From Bin5 sp965218625 (GTDB lineage: Bacteria; Chloroflexota; Anaerolineae; Caldilineales; Caldilineaceae): a stretch of 64,000 bases of DNA. Both the position numbers and the translations under genes were made by a program. How positions within the stretch are numbered: the first letter of the stretch is position 1; each line of letters begins with the position of its first letter. The DNA is taken from positions 248,001 through 312,000 of the forward strand of contig CBDCLG010000020.1 in the NCBI GenBank assembly GCA_965218625.1, written 5' to 3'. The notes beneath the pieces were generated by a model. It was not told where the DNA came from. It saw only the letters and a list, made by a program, of their open reading frames with translations, and searched no databases. Shown in pieces: positions 1 through 8,938 of this stretch.

Positions 1-524
1 AGGTACTGCGTGCTGGGCAACACCTCAATGCTCCCGTTCTCCTCCGATGTGTCCGCCAGTGGAAACTTCACGCCCACCACGGGACAGTTCTCCAGGCCCA
101 CGTGCGGAATGTACCGGGCAAGCCCCGTATCCCGGTGCCACGGCTGCATCTCGCTGCCGGGATACGGATTGTTCGAGTGGAAGCACGAAATTACGTACTC
201 GTCCGTCTGCCAGTAGCGGTCCAGAAACTCCATCATCACCGGATGCTCGTATATGTCCGGGTCGGCAAACGGCTCCACCCACGGAATCGTCACCGTATAG
301 CGGTTCTTGAACTGCTGCCGGCCCAAGCCGACGCGCACGTCGCCCGTCTCCGCATCCGTTACCTCCGTGTCACGCGCCTTGATGTGCTCGACCAGCGGCA
401 TGAACGCCTCGCGAATCCAGTCCAACTTTTCGTGCGGTATCATGTCGTCGAATACAACGTAGCCGTTGATCTTGAACTCGTCCAGCTTCAGATCAAAGTC
501 CACGTTTTCGCAGGTAGCAACCAT
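1..524 (-). CDS. Phytanoyl-CoA dioxygenase (PhyH)-like oxygenase, C-terminus cut by window edge
   Basis: The first 174 codons of a minus-strand gene are present; the C-terminus lies outside the window. A good ribosome binding site (AAAGGAGG) precedes the ATG. The segment WHRDTG supplies the His-x-Asp half of the iron-binding facial triad of PhyH-type Fe(II)/2-oxoglutarate oxygenases, and it is preceded by the usual N-terminal 'NGYVVFDDMI' strand. It is the most distal visible gene of a long co-directional cluster that also carries two other PhyH-like genes. The family is sure; the substrate is unknown. The distal iron-binding His cannot be checked because it is outside the window. Confidence 0.85.
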   Translation of the reverse strand, partial: MVATCENVDFDLKLDEFKINGYVVFDDMIPHEKLDWIREAFMPLVEHIKARDTEVTDAETGDVRVGLGRQQFKNRYTVTIPWVEPFADPDIYEHPVMMEFLDRYWQTDEYVISCFHSNNPYPGSEMQPWHRDTGLARYIPHVGLENCPVVGVKFPLADTSEENGSIEVLPSTQY

Positions 525-591
525 GAAAGCCTCCTTTGGTGTGTATGTTCAACGCATCAGGACCCGCGCAGAACCGCTCGATTCGAACAGA

Positions 592-1260
592 TCATTCCTG
601 CCCCGCCCAGAGCCCCAGCACCTCCTCCAGGTCGAATACCGGAAACTGCGTCTCCATCCAAATCAGCGCCTGCCTGTGCGCCTCCTGCGAATAGGAGGCC
701 ACACAGTCGCGCAGCACAAGCGGATAATAGCCGTGGTGCATACCGTCAGCCGCCGTGAACAGCACGCATCCCGCGCTCAGCACCCCGGTAAGCAGTACTG
801 TCCCGATCGCGCGCGCCTTCAGAATGTTGTCCAGGGGGGTATCGTAGAACGCGCTTCCCCGGCTCTTGCGCACAACGACGTCGCCCTTCCCCGGCGCCAA
901 TTCCTCGACAGTTCGCGCCTCCCAGCTTCCCTCGACCACATCCGGCTGGTCCGGGTTGTTGCGCACACAGTAGTTATTCGGCCCGTCCATCAGGGTAACG
1001 CGCAACGCACTGCGGTGGATGAACTCGGTGTAGACGACCAAAACGCCACTCGCCCGCGCCGCCTCCAGCAGCCGCCCAATCCTGGGAATGATCGGCGTCA
1101 TGTTCGCGACGTCGGCATCCCCGCCCGAGCCGTTGCCCTCGAAGCCGCCCACAGAGCTGAAACAGGCATTCTGAACGTCAATCACCAGGACCGCCGTCCT
1201 GCTCGGCGCCGCCAGCTCCTCCACCGCGGTCAGCACGTCCACGCCGATAACCCTTTTCAT
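592..1260 (-). CDS. Isochorismatase-like cysteine hydrolase
   Basis: A 222-residue protein of the isochorismatase/nicotinamidase superfamily. The expected Asp-Lys-Cys triad is visible: D in VIDVQNACF near the N-terminus, K in VVRKSRGSAFYDT and C in GVLSAGCVLFTA. The frame is open 37 codons further upstream, but the ATG at 1260 follows GGGAGGCGAGAGGT and gives the normal family start just before the first beta strand. Only 16 bp separate it from the upstream PhyH gene, so the two are probably co-transcribed. Members hydrolyse amides, carbamates or vinyl ethers. Here a role in a catabolic pathway is inferred from the neighbours; the substrate cannot be read from sequence. Confidence 0.85.
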   Translation of the reverse strand: MKRVIGVDVLTAVEELAAPSRTAVLVIDVQNACFSSVGGFEGNGSGGDADVANMTPIIPRIGRLLEAARASGVLVVYTEFIHRSALRVTLMDGPNNYCVRNNPDQPDVVEGSWEARTVEELAPGKGDVVVRKSRGSAFYDTPLDNILKARAIGTVLLTGVLSAGCVLFTAADGMHHGYYPLVLRDCVASYSQEAHRQALIWMETQFPVFDLEEVLGLWAGQE

Positions 1261-1276
1261 ACCTCTCGCCTCCCGA

Positions 1277-2206
1277 TCAAGCGACTGCCTTGACCGGATT
1301 GTGGGGGGAATAGCGGTAGACCGGGTCAAATGTGTCGGGCAAGCTCTGAATATACCTTTCCACGTAACCAAGCGAACCCGGTTCGACCTTGAATTCCGCC
1401 AGCGTTGGGTTGTAAACGAAGGGATCTTCGCCGGCCGCCTCCGGCAGCTGGCGCCGGGCCTCCACGGCCTGCAGCATCACACCGATCCATGCACGCGCAA
1501 GGTCGGCGTCATATGGCCCGCCTCGACTGAGAATCTCTTCAATCGTGAAAAAGGCGAAGTAGTTGATCCGCCGCAGCGGCTTGCCCCGCGTTACCCGTGA
1601 GCCATGCAACAGGTTGGGGCTGTGCAACACCACGTCACCGGGCTCAGCGATCACCGGAACGGCTGCGGGCAGCATAAACCCATGTTCATCCACCATATCC
1701 TGGAGATCAAAGCCCTGCCACAGATGGCTTCCCGGTATCACATACAGGCAGCCGTTGTCCGGCGTCGCCGAATCCAGGTAAACGTCGACGTCGAGCGGAG
1801 GGTGTACGCGCGGGTGGCCCGGATCGCGATGCCATGGCACCGCCACACCGTATTCCGGCAGCTTGACAACCAGCGCATCTTGCCATGGCGTAAGATTTGG
1901 GCCAAGGACCGATTCGGCAAAGCCCAGCACTTGCGGGTGACCGTATAGGGCAAAAAACGCGTCGCTCTTGAGGTACATCCCGTTGATGCGCCGCAAGACC
2001 GAGTTTCCCGTCACCGGGTCCATGCGATAGCGATAGTCATCGTTCGGCGGCCTCACATGCTTGCAATGGTCGATCATCTTCATCGATTCGGCCCGCAGAC
2101 GCTCAAGCTCCCAGTGATCGATCACGCCCTTCACGTGAAGATACCCGTTCTCCGCGTAGAATCGGACCTGCTCCTGGCATAGTGTTCCAGCTTGTTGTTT
2201 CGACAT
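1277..2206 (-). CDS. Phytanoyl-CoA dioxygenase (PhyH)-like oxygenase
   Basis: A 309-residue Fe(II)/2-oxoglutarate-dependent oxygenase. The iron ligands are readable: H and D in VPWHRDPGHPRVH and the distal His in HSPNLLHGSRVTRG. The conserved Arg of that segment is expected to bind 2-oxoglutarate. YVIPGSHLWQG is the typical PhyH turn before the distal His. The ATG at 2206 is chosen over an in-frame GTG two codons upstream because it has better spacing to GGGGGTGG. The gene sits between the deacetylase and the isochorismatase-like gene in the same direction. Substrate unknown; bacterial paralogs hydroxylate diverse small molecules. Confidence 0.9.
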   Translation of the reverse strand: MSKQQAGTLCQEQVRFYAENGYLHVKGVIDHWELERLRAESMKMIDHCKHVRPPNDDYRYRMDPVTGNSVLRRINGMYLKSDAFFALYGHPQVLGFAESVLGPNLTPWQDALVVKLPEYGVAVPWHRDPGHPRVHPPLDVDVYLDSATPDNGCLYVIPGSHLWQGFDLQDMVDEHGFMLPAAVPVIAEPGDVVLHSPNLLHGSRVTRGKPLRRINYFAFFTIEEILSRGGPYDADLARAWIGVMLQAVEARRQLPEAAGEDPFVYNPTLAEFKVEPGSLGYVERYIQSLPDTFDPVYRYSPHNPVKAVA

Positions 2207-2247
2207 GTCCACCCCCGCTGCTGGGTATCGGGCCTCGCAGGACCTGC

Positions 2248-3111
2248 CTAATCCACCCGGATGCGGTACGACCTCTCCTCGATCAGCTCATGGTCCGACG
2301 CCCGCGCCGCCGCCAGAGCACGCTCCGTCACCGGCAGATAGTCGTGCGTCTCCGCGTTCAGCTTGATGAAACCTTCGGCATAGGCGACGCCGCCGGCCAT
2401 CCCGAACGCGCCGTCGCTCGTCTCGATCCGCTTGCGCGCGTAAGCGCCCCCGTACCCCTGGCTCACCAGGCAGTCGAGCGCGGCCAGCTTCTTGTCGACA
2501 ACGTCGGTGATGTCGATGAAAAGATCGTTGTAATAGCCGCCCTCCGACTGCCACACCGTGCGCGGGACCGCGGCCGCACCCGTTCCGAAAAAGAAGACCT
2601 GCGCCGCCTTGTGCGGAGGATTGCGGTCGCCCGGGTCCACCCCGCCCGCCAGCGCCATCGCATGCAGCACGATCTGACCTGCAGTGGCGTGCGCATTGGT
2701 CAGGCCATCGCCCTCCTTGGGAAAATGGGTCAGGACCAGGTCCGGCTTCAATTCCCGGAACAGCCGCGCCAGCCGCCGCACCACCTCGTCCGTCACTAGC
2801 AGCACCGCGTCATCCGCGCCAAAAAAGTAGACGTCTTCGACGCCCAGCAGATTACAGGCCTTGACCGCCTCCTCAGCCTTGACGTCGGACCGCTCAGCCA
2901 TCAGAGACTGCAGCTCGTCCGCCGCAGGGACCTCGCTGCGGTGGTGCATCTCGTCGCTGATCACCTTGTCATGCACACGCGCGCCGTGCGTCAGAACGAC
3001 ACAGCCCACATAGTCCCCGCGCGCCGCGTGATGCGCCATCGTCCCGCCGGACTGGTCAAAAATATCGGCCGGATGCGCGCCGACCGAAAGAACTCGCAAC
3101 GATTCAGACAT
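2248..3111 (-). CDS. PIG-L/LmbE-type zinc deacetylase family protein
   Basis: A 287-residue Rossmann-like protein of the PIG-L family, whose members remove acyl groups from N-acylated sugars and related amines. The N-terminal motif reads GAHPADIFDQSGG instead of the usual AHPDDE. The first His and the second Asp (zinc ligands in MshB/LmbE) are kept, but the Asp acting as general base in MshB is Ala. A later segment, THFPKEGDGLTNAHATAG, supplies the expected distal His. The start has a strong AGGAGAGAT site. It lies between the Gfo/Idh/MocA and PhyH genes. Either this is a divergent subfamily with another base, or it is not a classical deacetylase. Confidence 0.82.
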   Translation of the reverse strand: MSESLRVLSVGAHPADIFDQSGGTMAHHAARGDYVGCVVLTHGARVHDKVISDEMHHRSEVPAADELQSLMAERSDVKAEEAVKACNLLGVEDVYFFGADDAVLLVTDEVVRRLARLFRELKPDLVLTHFPKEGDGLTNAHATAGQIVLHAMALAGGVDPGDRNPPHKAAQVFFFGTGAAAVPRTVWQSEGGYYNDLFIDITDVVDKKLAALDCLVSQGYGGAYARKRIETSDGAFGMAGGVAYAEGFIKLNAETHDYLPVTERALAAARASDHELIEERSYRIRVD

Positions 3112-3176
3112 CGATCATCTCTCCTATGACAGTGTGCTCGGACGCGGCGGCACGCGCCCGCAAGAATTGGCAACGC

Positions 3177-4313
3177 TCAGGCCCGCACCTGCCCGGCATA
3201 GCGCGCCGGCGTCCGCTGCGGCGCAACGTTGCGGAAGAAATACTCATAGTCCGGCTCCTCCGTCAGCGGCAGCGTCACCTCGCGCCGCTCCAGCGCCGAC
3301 AAATATGCCGCGCTCGTCACCTCGACCGCGGCCCGCCCCATCGCTCCGTCCGTGGCGGGCGCTTTGCCGGAGCGCACGCAGTCCGCAAAATGCTCCAGCT
3401 CGACCTTGTACTGTCCGTGCAGCTCGCTCTCCACCAGCCAGTTGCGGCTGTGCCGCGGCCGGTGGTTCTCCTCCACCCGTCCATATCGGTGCAGAACGAT
3501 CTCGTGGGGCGTCGTGTAGCGGAACACTTCGGCCTCGTGCCTCGTCTCAATCGTACCCGTTTCACCGAAGACCAGGTAGCGCTCCTCGCCGCGGCAGTGG
3601 AAGTAGCGCGTGGCCTGGTGCGTGCTGCGCGCGCCCGATTCGTGGGTGCAGACGACGATGTAGTCGTTCTCGACCTCCGGGTAGGGCCCGGTGATATCGA
3701 AGACCGCCATCACCGACCGGATCGGGCCCGCCCACCACTGCGCCAGGTTCACGCTGTGCGAACCGTGGTCCTGCCACTGGCCACCCCACGTCCGCACCGA
3801 GCCGCGCCAGCCTGGATCGACCCAACCGCTCTCGTCCGGGCCCCAGTCCCAGTTGTGGCGAATCCCCATCACCGCGCCGATCTCACCCCCCTCGATCAGC
3901 TCCGTCACCTTCCGCATCGAGCGATTGAACCGCTTCATGAACGCCATCATCAGCACAGTGCCGGCCTTCTCATGCGCGGCGATAATCGCATCACACTCGC
4001 GCGGCGAGCGCGCCATCGGCTTCTCCAGCAGGACGTGCACGCCCCGCTGCGCGCAAGCCACAGCATGATCAACGTGTTCAAACACCGGCGTCGCGATCAG
4101 CGCCGCGTCCAGCTCCTCCTTATCCAGGCACGCCTCCAGCGACTGGTAGCCGTTGCCCAGGCCGTACATCTCACGCGCTTCGTCCAGCCTGGCCGGGCGG
4201 CTATCCACAACCGCGACGACATCCAGACCCTCGACCAGCCGCAGCACCGGCCCGAACATCGTCTGCAGGCAGCTGCCCAGGCCCACAAACGCCATCCGTA
4301 TTGGTCTGGTCAC
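3177..4313 (-). CDS. Gfo/Idh/MocA family NAD(P)-dependent oxidoreductase
   Basis: A 378-residue dehydrogenase. The N-terminal Rossmann fold begins AFVGLGSCLQ, and the family Lys is in VLLEKPMARSP. The C-terminal half has the GQWQDHGSHSVNLAQWW segment, where the family places catalytic His residues. The GTG start at 4313 is preceded by AGGAGCGGGCT at good spacing; an internal ATG six codons on is less well placed. It follows the importer ATPase genes by 46 bp. Such enzymes oxidise or isomerise sugars, inositols and related polyols, so a sugar-like moiety in the imported substrate is a reasonable inference. Confidence 0.88.
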   Translation of the reverse strand: MTRPIRMAFVGLGSCLQTMFGPVLRLVEGLDVVAVVDSRPARLDEAREMYGLGNGYQSLEACLDKEELDAALIATPVFEHVDHAVACAQRGVHVLLEKPMARSPRECDAIIAAHEKAGTVLMMAFMKRFNRSMRKVTELIEGGEIGAVMGIRHNWDWGPDESGWVDPGWRGSVRTWGGQWQDHGSHSVNLAQWWAGPIRSVMAVFDITGPYPEVENDYIVVCTHESGARSTHQATRYFHCRGEERYLVFGETGTIETRHEAEVFRYTTPHEIVLHRYGRVEENHRPRHSRNWLVESELHGQYKVELEHFADCVRSGKAPATDGAMGRAAVEVTSAAYLSALERREVTLPLTEEPDYEYFFRNVAPQRTPARYAGQVRA

Positions 4314-4359
4314 AGCCCGCTCCTATTGGCCAATTCGTGGGAACAATCGGGGTCAGTCT

Positions 4360-5430
4360 TCAGTCATCCGGATTGCGGCCGCCGCCCAGCCCTGCGGGCA
4401 ATGCTGACACACCGCTGAGGTCCAGCTTGTCAGAAAAATGGCAGGCCGCATAATGATCACTCTCGACGTCGCTCGCAACCAATACGGGCGCCTCCTGCCG
4501 GCACATCTGCTCCGCATACTGACACCGCGTATGAAATCGACAGCCTTCCGGCGGATTGGCCGAGCTTGGCACATCGCCCTCCAGGACGATGCGCGAACGG
4601 CTGCGCCCCGCTCCGCCGCCCCGGTAGGCGGGAATCGCCGACAGCAGCGCCTCGGTGTAAGGGTGGCGCGGCCGCTCGAATAGCCCCTCCATCGTGCCGA
4701 ACTCCACCAGCTGCCCCAGGTACATCACCCCCACCCGGTCGCTCAGATGCTGCACCACCGAGAGATCATGCGAAATGAACAGATAGGTCAGATCTCTCTC
4801 CTGCTGCAGCGTCCTCAGCAAATTGATGATCTGGGCCTGCACCGAGACATCCAGCGCCGATACCGGCTCATCACACACCACGAACTCCGGGTCCAGGCTC
4901 AACGCCCTCGCGATCGCGATTCGCTGCCTCTGGCCCCCGCTGAATTCGTGCGGATAGCGGTGCGTATAGCCGCTGAACAGCCCCACCGACTCGAGCAACG
5001 CAACCACCCTCTCCTGCCGGTCCGCTGCCCCGTGAATCCTCAGGAACTCGCCAACGATGTCGCCGACCGACATCCTCGGGTTCAACGACGAAAACGGATC
5101 CTGGAAGATGATCTGCATTCGCCTGCGCATGCCCACCATCTCGGCGTGATCCAGCTCGAAAAGGTCGGTCATGTCGCCGTCAAGTCGGTAGCTCACGTTG
5201 CCGGCCGTGGCCGGAATCAACCGCAGGACCGTCCGGCCCAGGGTCGTCTTGCCGCAGCCGCTCTCGCCCACCAGCCCAACCGTTTCACCGCGGCGAATTT
5301 CCAGGCTTACACCGTCGACAGCCTTGACGTGCCCCACGACCCGGCGAAAGAACCCTCTCTTGACCGGAAACCAGGTCTTCAGATCATCGATCTGTACCAA
5401 TGACTCTTCACTGTTGGCTTCTGCCGCCAT
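4360..5430 (-). CDS. Peptide/nickel-type ABC importer ATP-binding protein (OppF/DppF type)
   Basis: A 356-residue ABC ATPase: Walker A GESGCGKTT, Q-loop IIFQDPFSSLNPRMSVG, signature EFSGGQRQRIAIARAL, Walker B FVVCDEPVSALDVSVQ and switch His in FISHDLSVV. The C-terminal oligopeptide/dipeptide extension has the Cys set CRFHTRCQYAEQMCR. The open frame runs 123 codons further upstream, but the ATG at 5430 with GAGAGGAAAT before it gives the family N-terminus. It works with the second ATPase just upstream (5564-6559) to drive the importer encoded by the next genes. Confidence 0.93.
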   Translation of the reverse strand: MAAEANSEESLVQIDDLKTWFPVKRGFFRRVVGHVKAVDGVSLEIRRGETVGLVGESGCGKTTLGRTVLRLIPATAGNVSYRLDGDMTDLFELDHAEMVGMRRRMQIIFQDPFSSLNPRMSVGDIVGEFLRIHGAADRQERVVALLESVGLFSGYTHRYPHEFSGGQRQRIAIARALSLDPEFVVCDEPVSALDVSVQAQIINLLRTLQQERDLTYLFISHDLSVVQHLSDRVGVMYLGQLVEFGTMEGLFERPRHPYTEALLSAIPAYRGGGAGRSRSRIVLEGDVPSSANPPEGCRFHTRCQYAEQMCRQEAPVLVASDVESDHYAACHFSDKLDLSGVSALPAGLGGGRNPDD

Positions 5431-5563
5431 ATTTCCTCTCGACCCCTTGGCCGCGCGCAAGCAGCGGCCTGCCTGTCGCACGCCGGCTACTGGGCCACCG
5501 GCAGCGGGCAAACGGCAAACCCTTTCGACGAACGCGCGCCCATCGCGCCTGGCCGGACCGCAT

Positions 5564-6559
5564 TCATGACTCGTGCAGCCAGCATCTGACCTGGCTCTCC
5601 CCTTCCCTGAAGAGCGGAGGAGCCTCCCGGCACTGCTCCCACGCATGCGGGCAGCGCGGCGCAAACGCACACCCCTCCACGATCTCGAACGGCCCGGGAA
5701 CCGTCCCCGGAATCGGAACAAGCTCCTCGCGGCTCGTCGCGTCCAGCTGTGGAATACAGGAGAGGAGCCCCTGCGTGTACGGATGCTTTGGGTTCTCAAA
5801 TATGTTCGTGACCGGGGCCTGCTCCACCACCTGGCCCAGGTACATCACCACAACCTTCTCGCACAGCTCCCCCACCACACCCAGGTTGTGCGTGATCCAC
5901 ATGATCGCCATGCCGGTCTGTTCACGGTACTGCTCAACCAGGTCCAGAATCTGCGCCTGCACCGTCACGTCCAGCGCCGTCGTCGGCTCATCCGCGATCA
6001 ACAGCCGGGGATTGCAGGTGATCGCCATCGAGATCATCACCCGCTGGCGCATGCCGCCGCTCAGTTCATGCGGATAGCGCTCTATCGCATCCTGCGGCTC
6101 GGGAATGCTGACACTTGCCAACGCCTCGATCGCAAGCCCACGCGCCTCCTCCCTGGTTGCCTCCTGGTGGAGTTCAATCGCCTCCATGATCTGGTACCCG
6201 ACCGTGAACGAGGGGTTGAGTGAGGTCATCGGCTCCTGAAAAACCATCGCCATGTCGCCGCCGCGAATGCTGCGCATGTCGGCGCCGTCAAAGTCCAACG
6301 GTACCACGTCGGTCTTCTCGCCGTCGCGCCACAGCCACACATGACCCTGCCGGATCCGCCCGTGCGGCCGCGGGACCAGCCGCATCACCGAGAGTGCAGT
6401 CACACTCTTGCCACAGCCGCTCTCGCCCACCACGCCCACACTCTCACCCATCCCAATCTCGAAGTCCACCCCGCGCACCGCTCGGACCACCCCTTCATGG
6501 GTGGAAAAATCGACGTGCAGGTCCTCTATCTCCAACAGTGGATTCTGGGCCGCGCTCAC
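5564..6559 (-). CDS. Peptide/nickel-type ABC importer ATP-binding protein (OppD/DppD type)
   Basis: A 331-residue ABC ATPase: Walker A GESGCGKSVT, Q-loop MVFQEPMTSLNPSF, signature ELSGGMRQRVMISMA, Walker B LLIADEPTTALDVTVQ and switch His in WITHNLGVV. The C-terminal Cys-rich extension (GCAFAPRCPHAWEQCR) is typical of the OppD/DppD subgroup. The start is a GTG with GGGAG nine bases upstream. It partners the second ATPase downstream and the two permeases upstream, all on the minus strand with short gaps, so one transcript is likely. Confidence 0.93.
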   Translation of the reverse strand: MSAAQNPLLEIEDLHVDFSTHEGVVRAVRGVDFEIGMGESVGVVGESGCGKSVTALSVMRLVPRPHGRIRQGHVWLWRDGEKTDVVPLDFDGADMRSIRGGDMAMVFQEPMTSLNPSFTVGYQIMEAIELHQEATREEARGLAIEALASVSIPEPQDAIERYPHELSGGMRQRVMISMAITCNPRLLIADEPTTALDVTVQAQILDLVEQYREQTGMAIMWITHNLGVVGELCEKVVVMYLGQVVEQAPVTNIFENPKHPYTQGLLSCIPQLDATSREELVPIPGTVPGPFEIVEGCAFAPRCPHAWEQCREAPPLFREGESQVRCWLHES

Positions 6560-6679
6560 GAACAGTTCTCCCTTCGGACAAAGCTCTTTGCTGTGTGCCC
6601 ATCGCCCGGAGGCAGCCGGAACGACTCCCTCCCCTGCAGGACGCCTGCGCCCCGCCCTCCTCTCCGAACCGCCTTCATC

Positions 6680-7804
6680 TCAACTGTAAGGATCAGCTGC
6701 ATCCCGCAGCCCGTCCCCCACAAAGTTGAAACAGAGCACCGAGAGAACGATGAATACGCCAGGCAACATGATCCACGGCGCCCTGATGATCGTGTCCACT
6801 GTCTGAGCATCCTGCATCAACAGCCCCCAACTGGTCATCGGCGGACGGATCCCCAGCCCCAGGAAACTCAGCGCGCTCTCCGCCAGGATCATGTCCGGCA
6901 ATGCCAGCGTCGTCACCACGATGATGTGGCTCAGCGTGTTCGGTATCACATGCTCCCGCATGATGTGTACCGTGCCGCCTCCCCCTCCCAGCGAAGCCGT
7001 GACGTAGTCCCGCTCCCGGATACTGAGCACCTGGCCGCGCACCTGCCGCGCCAGCCCCGTCCACCCAATCAGGGCCAGCAGCGACACGATACCCCAATAC
7101 GTGTAATGCGATGGCCACTCCCGCGGCAGAATCGCCGCCAGCGCCAGCCACAGCGGCAAGGTCGGTATCGTGCTGAGGACCTCGATCAGCCTTTGGATCA
7201 CCATGTCCACCAGCCCGCCGAAATAGCCCGACACCACACCCAGGATCGCACCGAGTACAATGCTCAGAAAGACACCGAACAGCCCGATGCTCAGCGTGAT
7301 CCGCCCCCCGTACAGAATGCGCGTCAGAAGGTCGCGGCCGCGGTAGTCCGTGCCGAACAACGCGATCGTACCCTCTCCCTCCACGCCGATCAACCTCCAC
7401 GTCTCCGTGTTCCGGTCCGGACCGTGCAACGCTTTCGGCCGCTTGACGAAGAAATAGATCGGGTAGATCTGCTCCGTATTCTCCGCGTACTCCCACTGGA
7501 GGATATCCATGTTCAGCTCCGATTCCATCGCGTAAGTGAACGGCCGCAAATGAAACTTGCCTTCACTGTCGATGAAATGGACCTTCTGCGGCGGCATGTT
7601 TACATGCGGCAGTGTCTCCTGCGACAGATAGGGAGCGAAGAAACTGGCAAGAATAGTCGCCAGATAGGTCAGCACCAGGATGGCCGTGGCCGCAATCGCC
7701 AGCTTGTGCCGCCTGAACTTGCGCCACGCCAGCTCACGGGCCGTAACCACGCGCGACGTCTTCGCCCCGAATAGCTCCTCACCCGTTAACGCAGTCGTAG
7801 TCAT
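6680..7804 (-). CDS. Peptide/nickel-type ABC importer permease (DppC type)
   Basis: A 374-residue inner-membrane permease. One membrane segment near the N-terminus (LAIAATAILVLTYLATILAS) is followed by an extracytoplasmic stretch of about 100 residues and then a five-helix binding-protein-dependent transport domain with the family segment FGTDYRGRDLLTRILYGGR. The EAA-type cytoplasmic loop is REHVIPNTLSHIIVV. The longer-than-usual external stretch before the transport domain is the only oddity. The ATG at 7804 is used; an in-frame ATG at 7816 is also possible and neither has a clear Shine-Dalgarno. Confidence 0.92.
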   Translation of the reverse strand: MTTTALTGEELFGAKTSRVVTARELAWRKFRRHKLAIAATAILVLTYLATILASFFAPYLSQETLPHVNMPPQKVHFIDSEGKFHLRPFTYAMESELNMDILQWEYAENTEQIYPIYFFVKRPKALHGPDRNTETWRLIGVEGEGTIALFGTDYRGRDLLTRILYGGRITLSIGLFGVFLSIVLGAILGVVSGYFGGLVDMVIQRLIEVLSTIPTLPLWLALAAILPREWPSHYTYWGIVSLLALIGWTGLARQVRGQVLSIRERDYVTASLGGGGGTVHIMREHVIPNTLSHIIVVTTLALPDMILAESALSFLGLGIRPPMTSWGLLMQDAQTVDTIIRAPWIMLPGVFIVLSVLCFNFVGDGLRDAADPYS

Positions 7805-7850
7805 GGCTCCATCCATCCATCCGGCATCGGCGCGCCTCCGCTCTCCGCCG

Positions 7851-8858
7851 TCATTCGAACGAAATCGTCGGATCGATCCGCACAAGCGCGATATCGGCCA
7901 GCAGATTGCCCACCTGCAGCACCAGCGCCGACATTACCAGAAAGCTCCCCGCCAGGTATGAGTCCTGCATCAACAGCGCTGAATAAAATGTGTTCCCAAC
8001 CGTCGGCAGACCCAGCACGATACTGATGATGATTTCCCCCGATATCAGCGCCGGCAGCGAGGAACCGATACGCATGATCAACGGGTGCAGCGAATTTCGC
8101 AGAGCATGACGGTAGATGACGACTCGCTCCGCCTGCCCCTTGGCGCGGGCCGTCTGAATATACGGCTGGCCCAATAGGTCCAGCAGATTGCCCCGCACGA
8201 TGCGGATGTTGGCCGCCGCGCCCGCCGTGCCGATGATCACGACCGGAATCCAGAGATGATTCATGAGATCCCAAAACTTCCCCCATGTCCACTGCGCGCC
8301 CACATACTCGGCCGAAAACAGGCCCCCCACTTGCCCTTTGAACACAAATACCACCATCGTCATCAGCAACAGCGCCAGAAAGAAGTTCGGCGTCGCCAGC
8401 CCGATGTATGAGAAAATACTTGCAATGTAGTCGACGATGCCGTACTGGTGCGTCGCCGCATACACCCCAACCACAAATCCGACCACCAACGAGAAAACCA
8501 TGCTCAAACTCGTCAGAGCCAGCGTCCAGGCCATCTTCTCCCATATGATCGTCGACACCGGCCGTAAATTCATAAACGCATAGCCAAAGTCACCCCGCGT
8601 GACGATCCCCTCCAGCCAGACCCAATACCGCACCAGCATCGGCTTGTCCAGGCCGTAGAGCTCCCTCATCTTGTCCAGAAACTCCATCTGCGCCGCGACC
8701 GCCTCCTGCGTCATCTCCGAACTCAGCGCCTGCAGTCTCGTCATGTAGACCGTTACGAAATCGCCCGGCGCAAGATCAACAACCAGGAAACAGATGAAGG
8801 AAAGGACCAGCGTTACCGGAATCATGTAAATGATTCGTTTGATTAGGTAGGCAAGCAT
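7851..8858 (-). CDS. Peptide/nickel-type ABC importer permease (DppB type)
   Basis: A 335-residue permease with the family N-terminus MLAYLIKRIIYMIPVTLVLS, an extracytoplasmic segment and five further membrane spans. The EAA-type loop reads YIQTARAKGQAERVVIYRHAL, the contact point for the ATPases. The start is set by AAGGGACGATC before the ATG. It is the first transport-domain gene after the fused hydrolase gene and is separated from its partner permease by 46 bp. Confidence 0.93.
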   Translation of the reverse strand: MLAYLIKRIIYMIPVTLVLSFICFLVVDLAPGDFVTVYMTRLQALSSEMTQEAVAAQMEFLDKMRELYGLDKPMLVRYWVWLEGIVTRGDFGYAFMNLRPVSTIIWEKMAWTLALTSLSMVFSLVVGFVVGVYAATHQYGIVDYIASIFSYIGLATPNFFLALLLMTMVVFVFKGQVGGLFSAEYVGAQWTWGKFWDLMNHLWIPVVIIGTAGAAANIRIVRGNLLDLLGQPYIQTARAKGQAERVVIYRHALRNSLHPLIMRIGSSLPALISGEIIISIVLGLPTVGNTFYSALLMQDSYLAGSFLVMSALVLQVGNLLADIALVRIDPTISFE

Positions 8859-8938
8859 GATCGTCCCTTCATCTCATGATCGAACGCAGCCGCGATTCCC
8901 CACTGCACCCTGCCAGGCCGCGCCCGATGGCGCCGCCT

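Noticed and set aside
3126..4418. 430-codon plus-strand open frame over the Gfo/Idh/MocA gene
   Set aside because: Antisense shadow; Arg/His-rich product with no fold-like pattern, while the minus-strand protein has clear family motifs.
6341..7774. 477-codon plus-strand open frame across the permease gene
   Set aside because: Antisense shadow of a clear DppC-type permease; no ribosome binding site.
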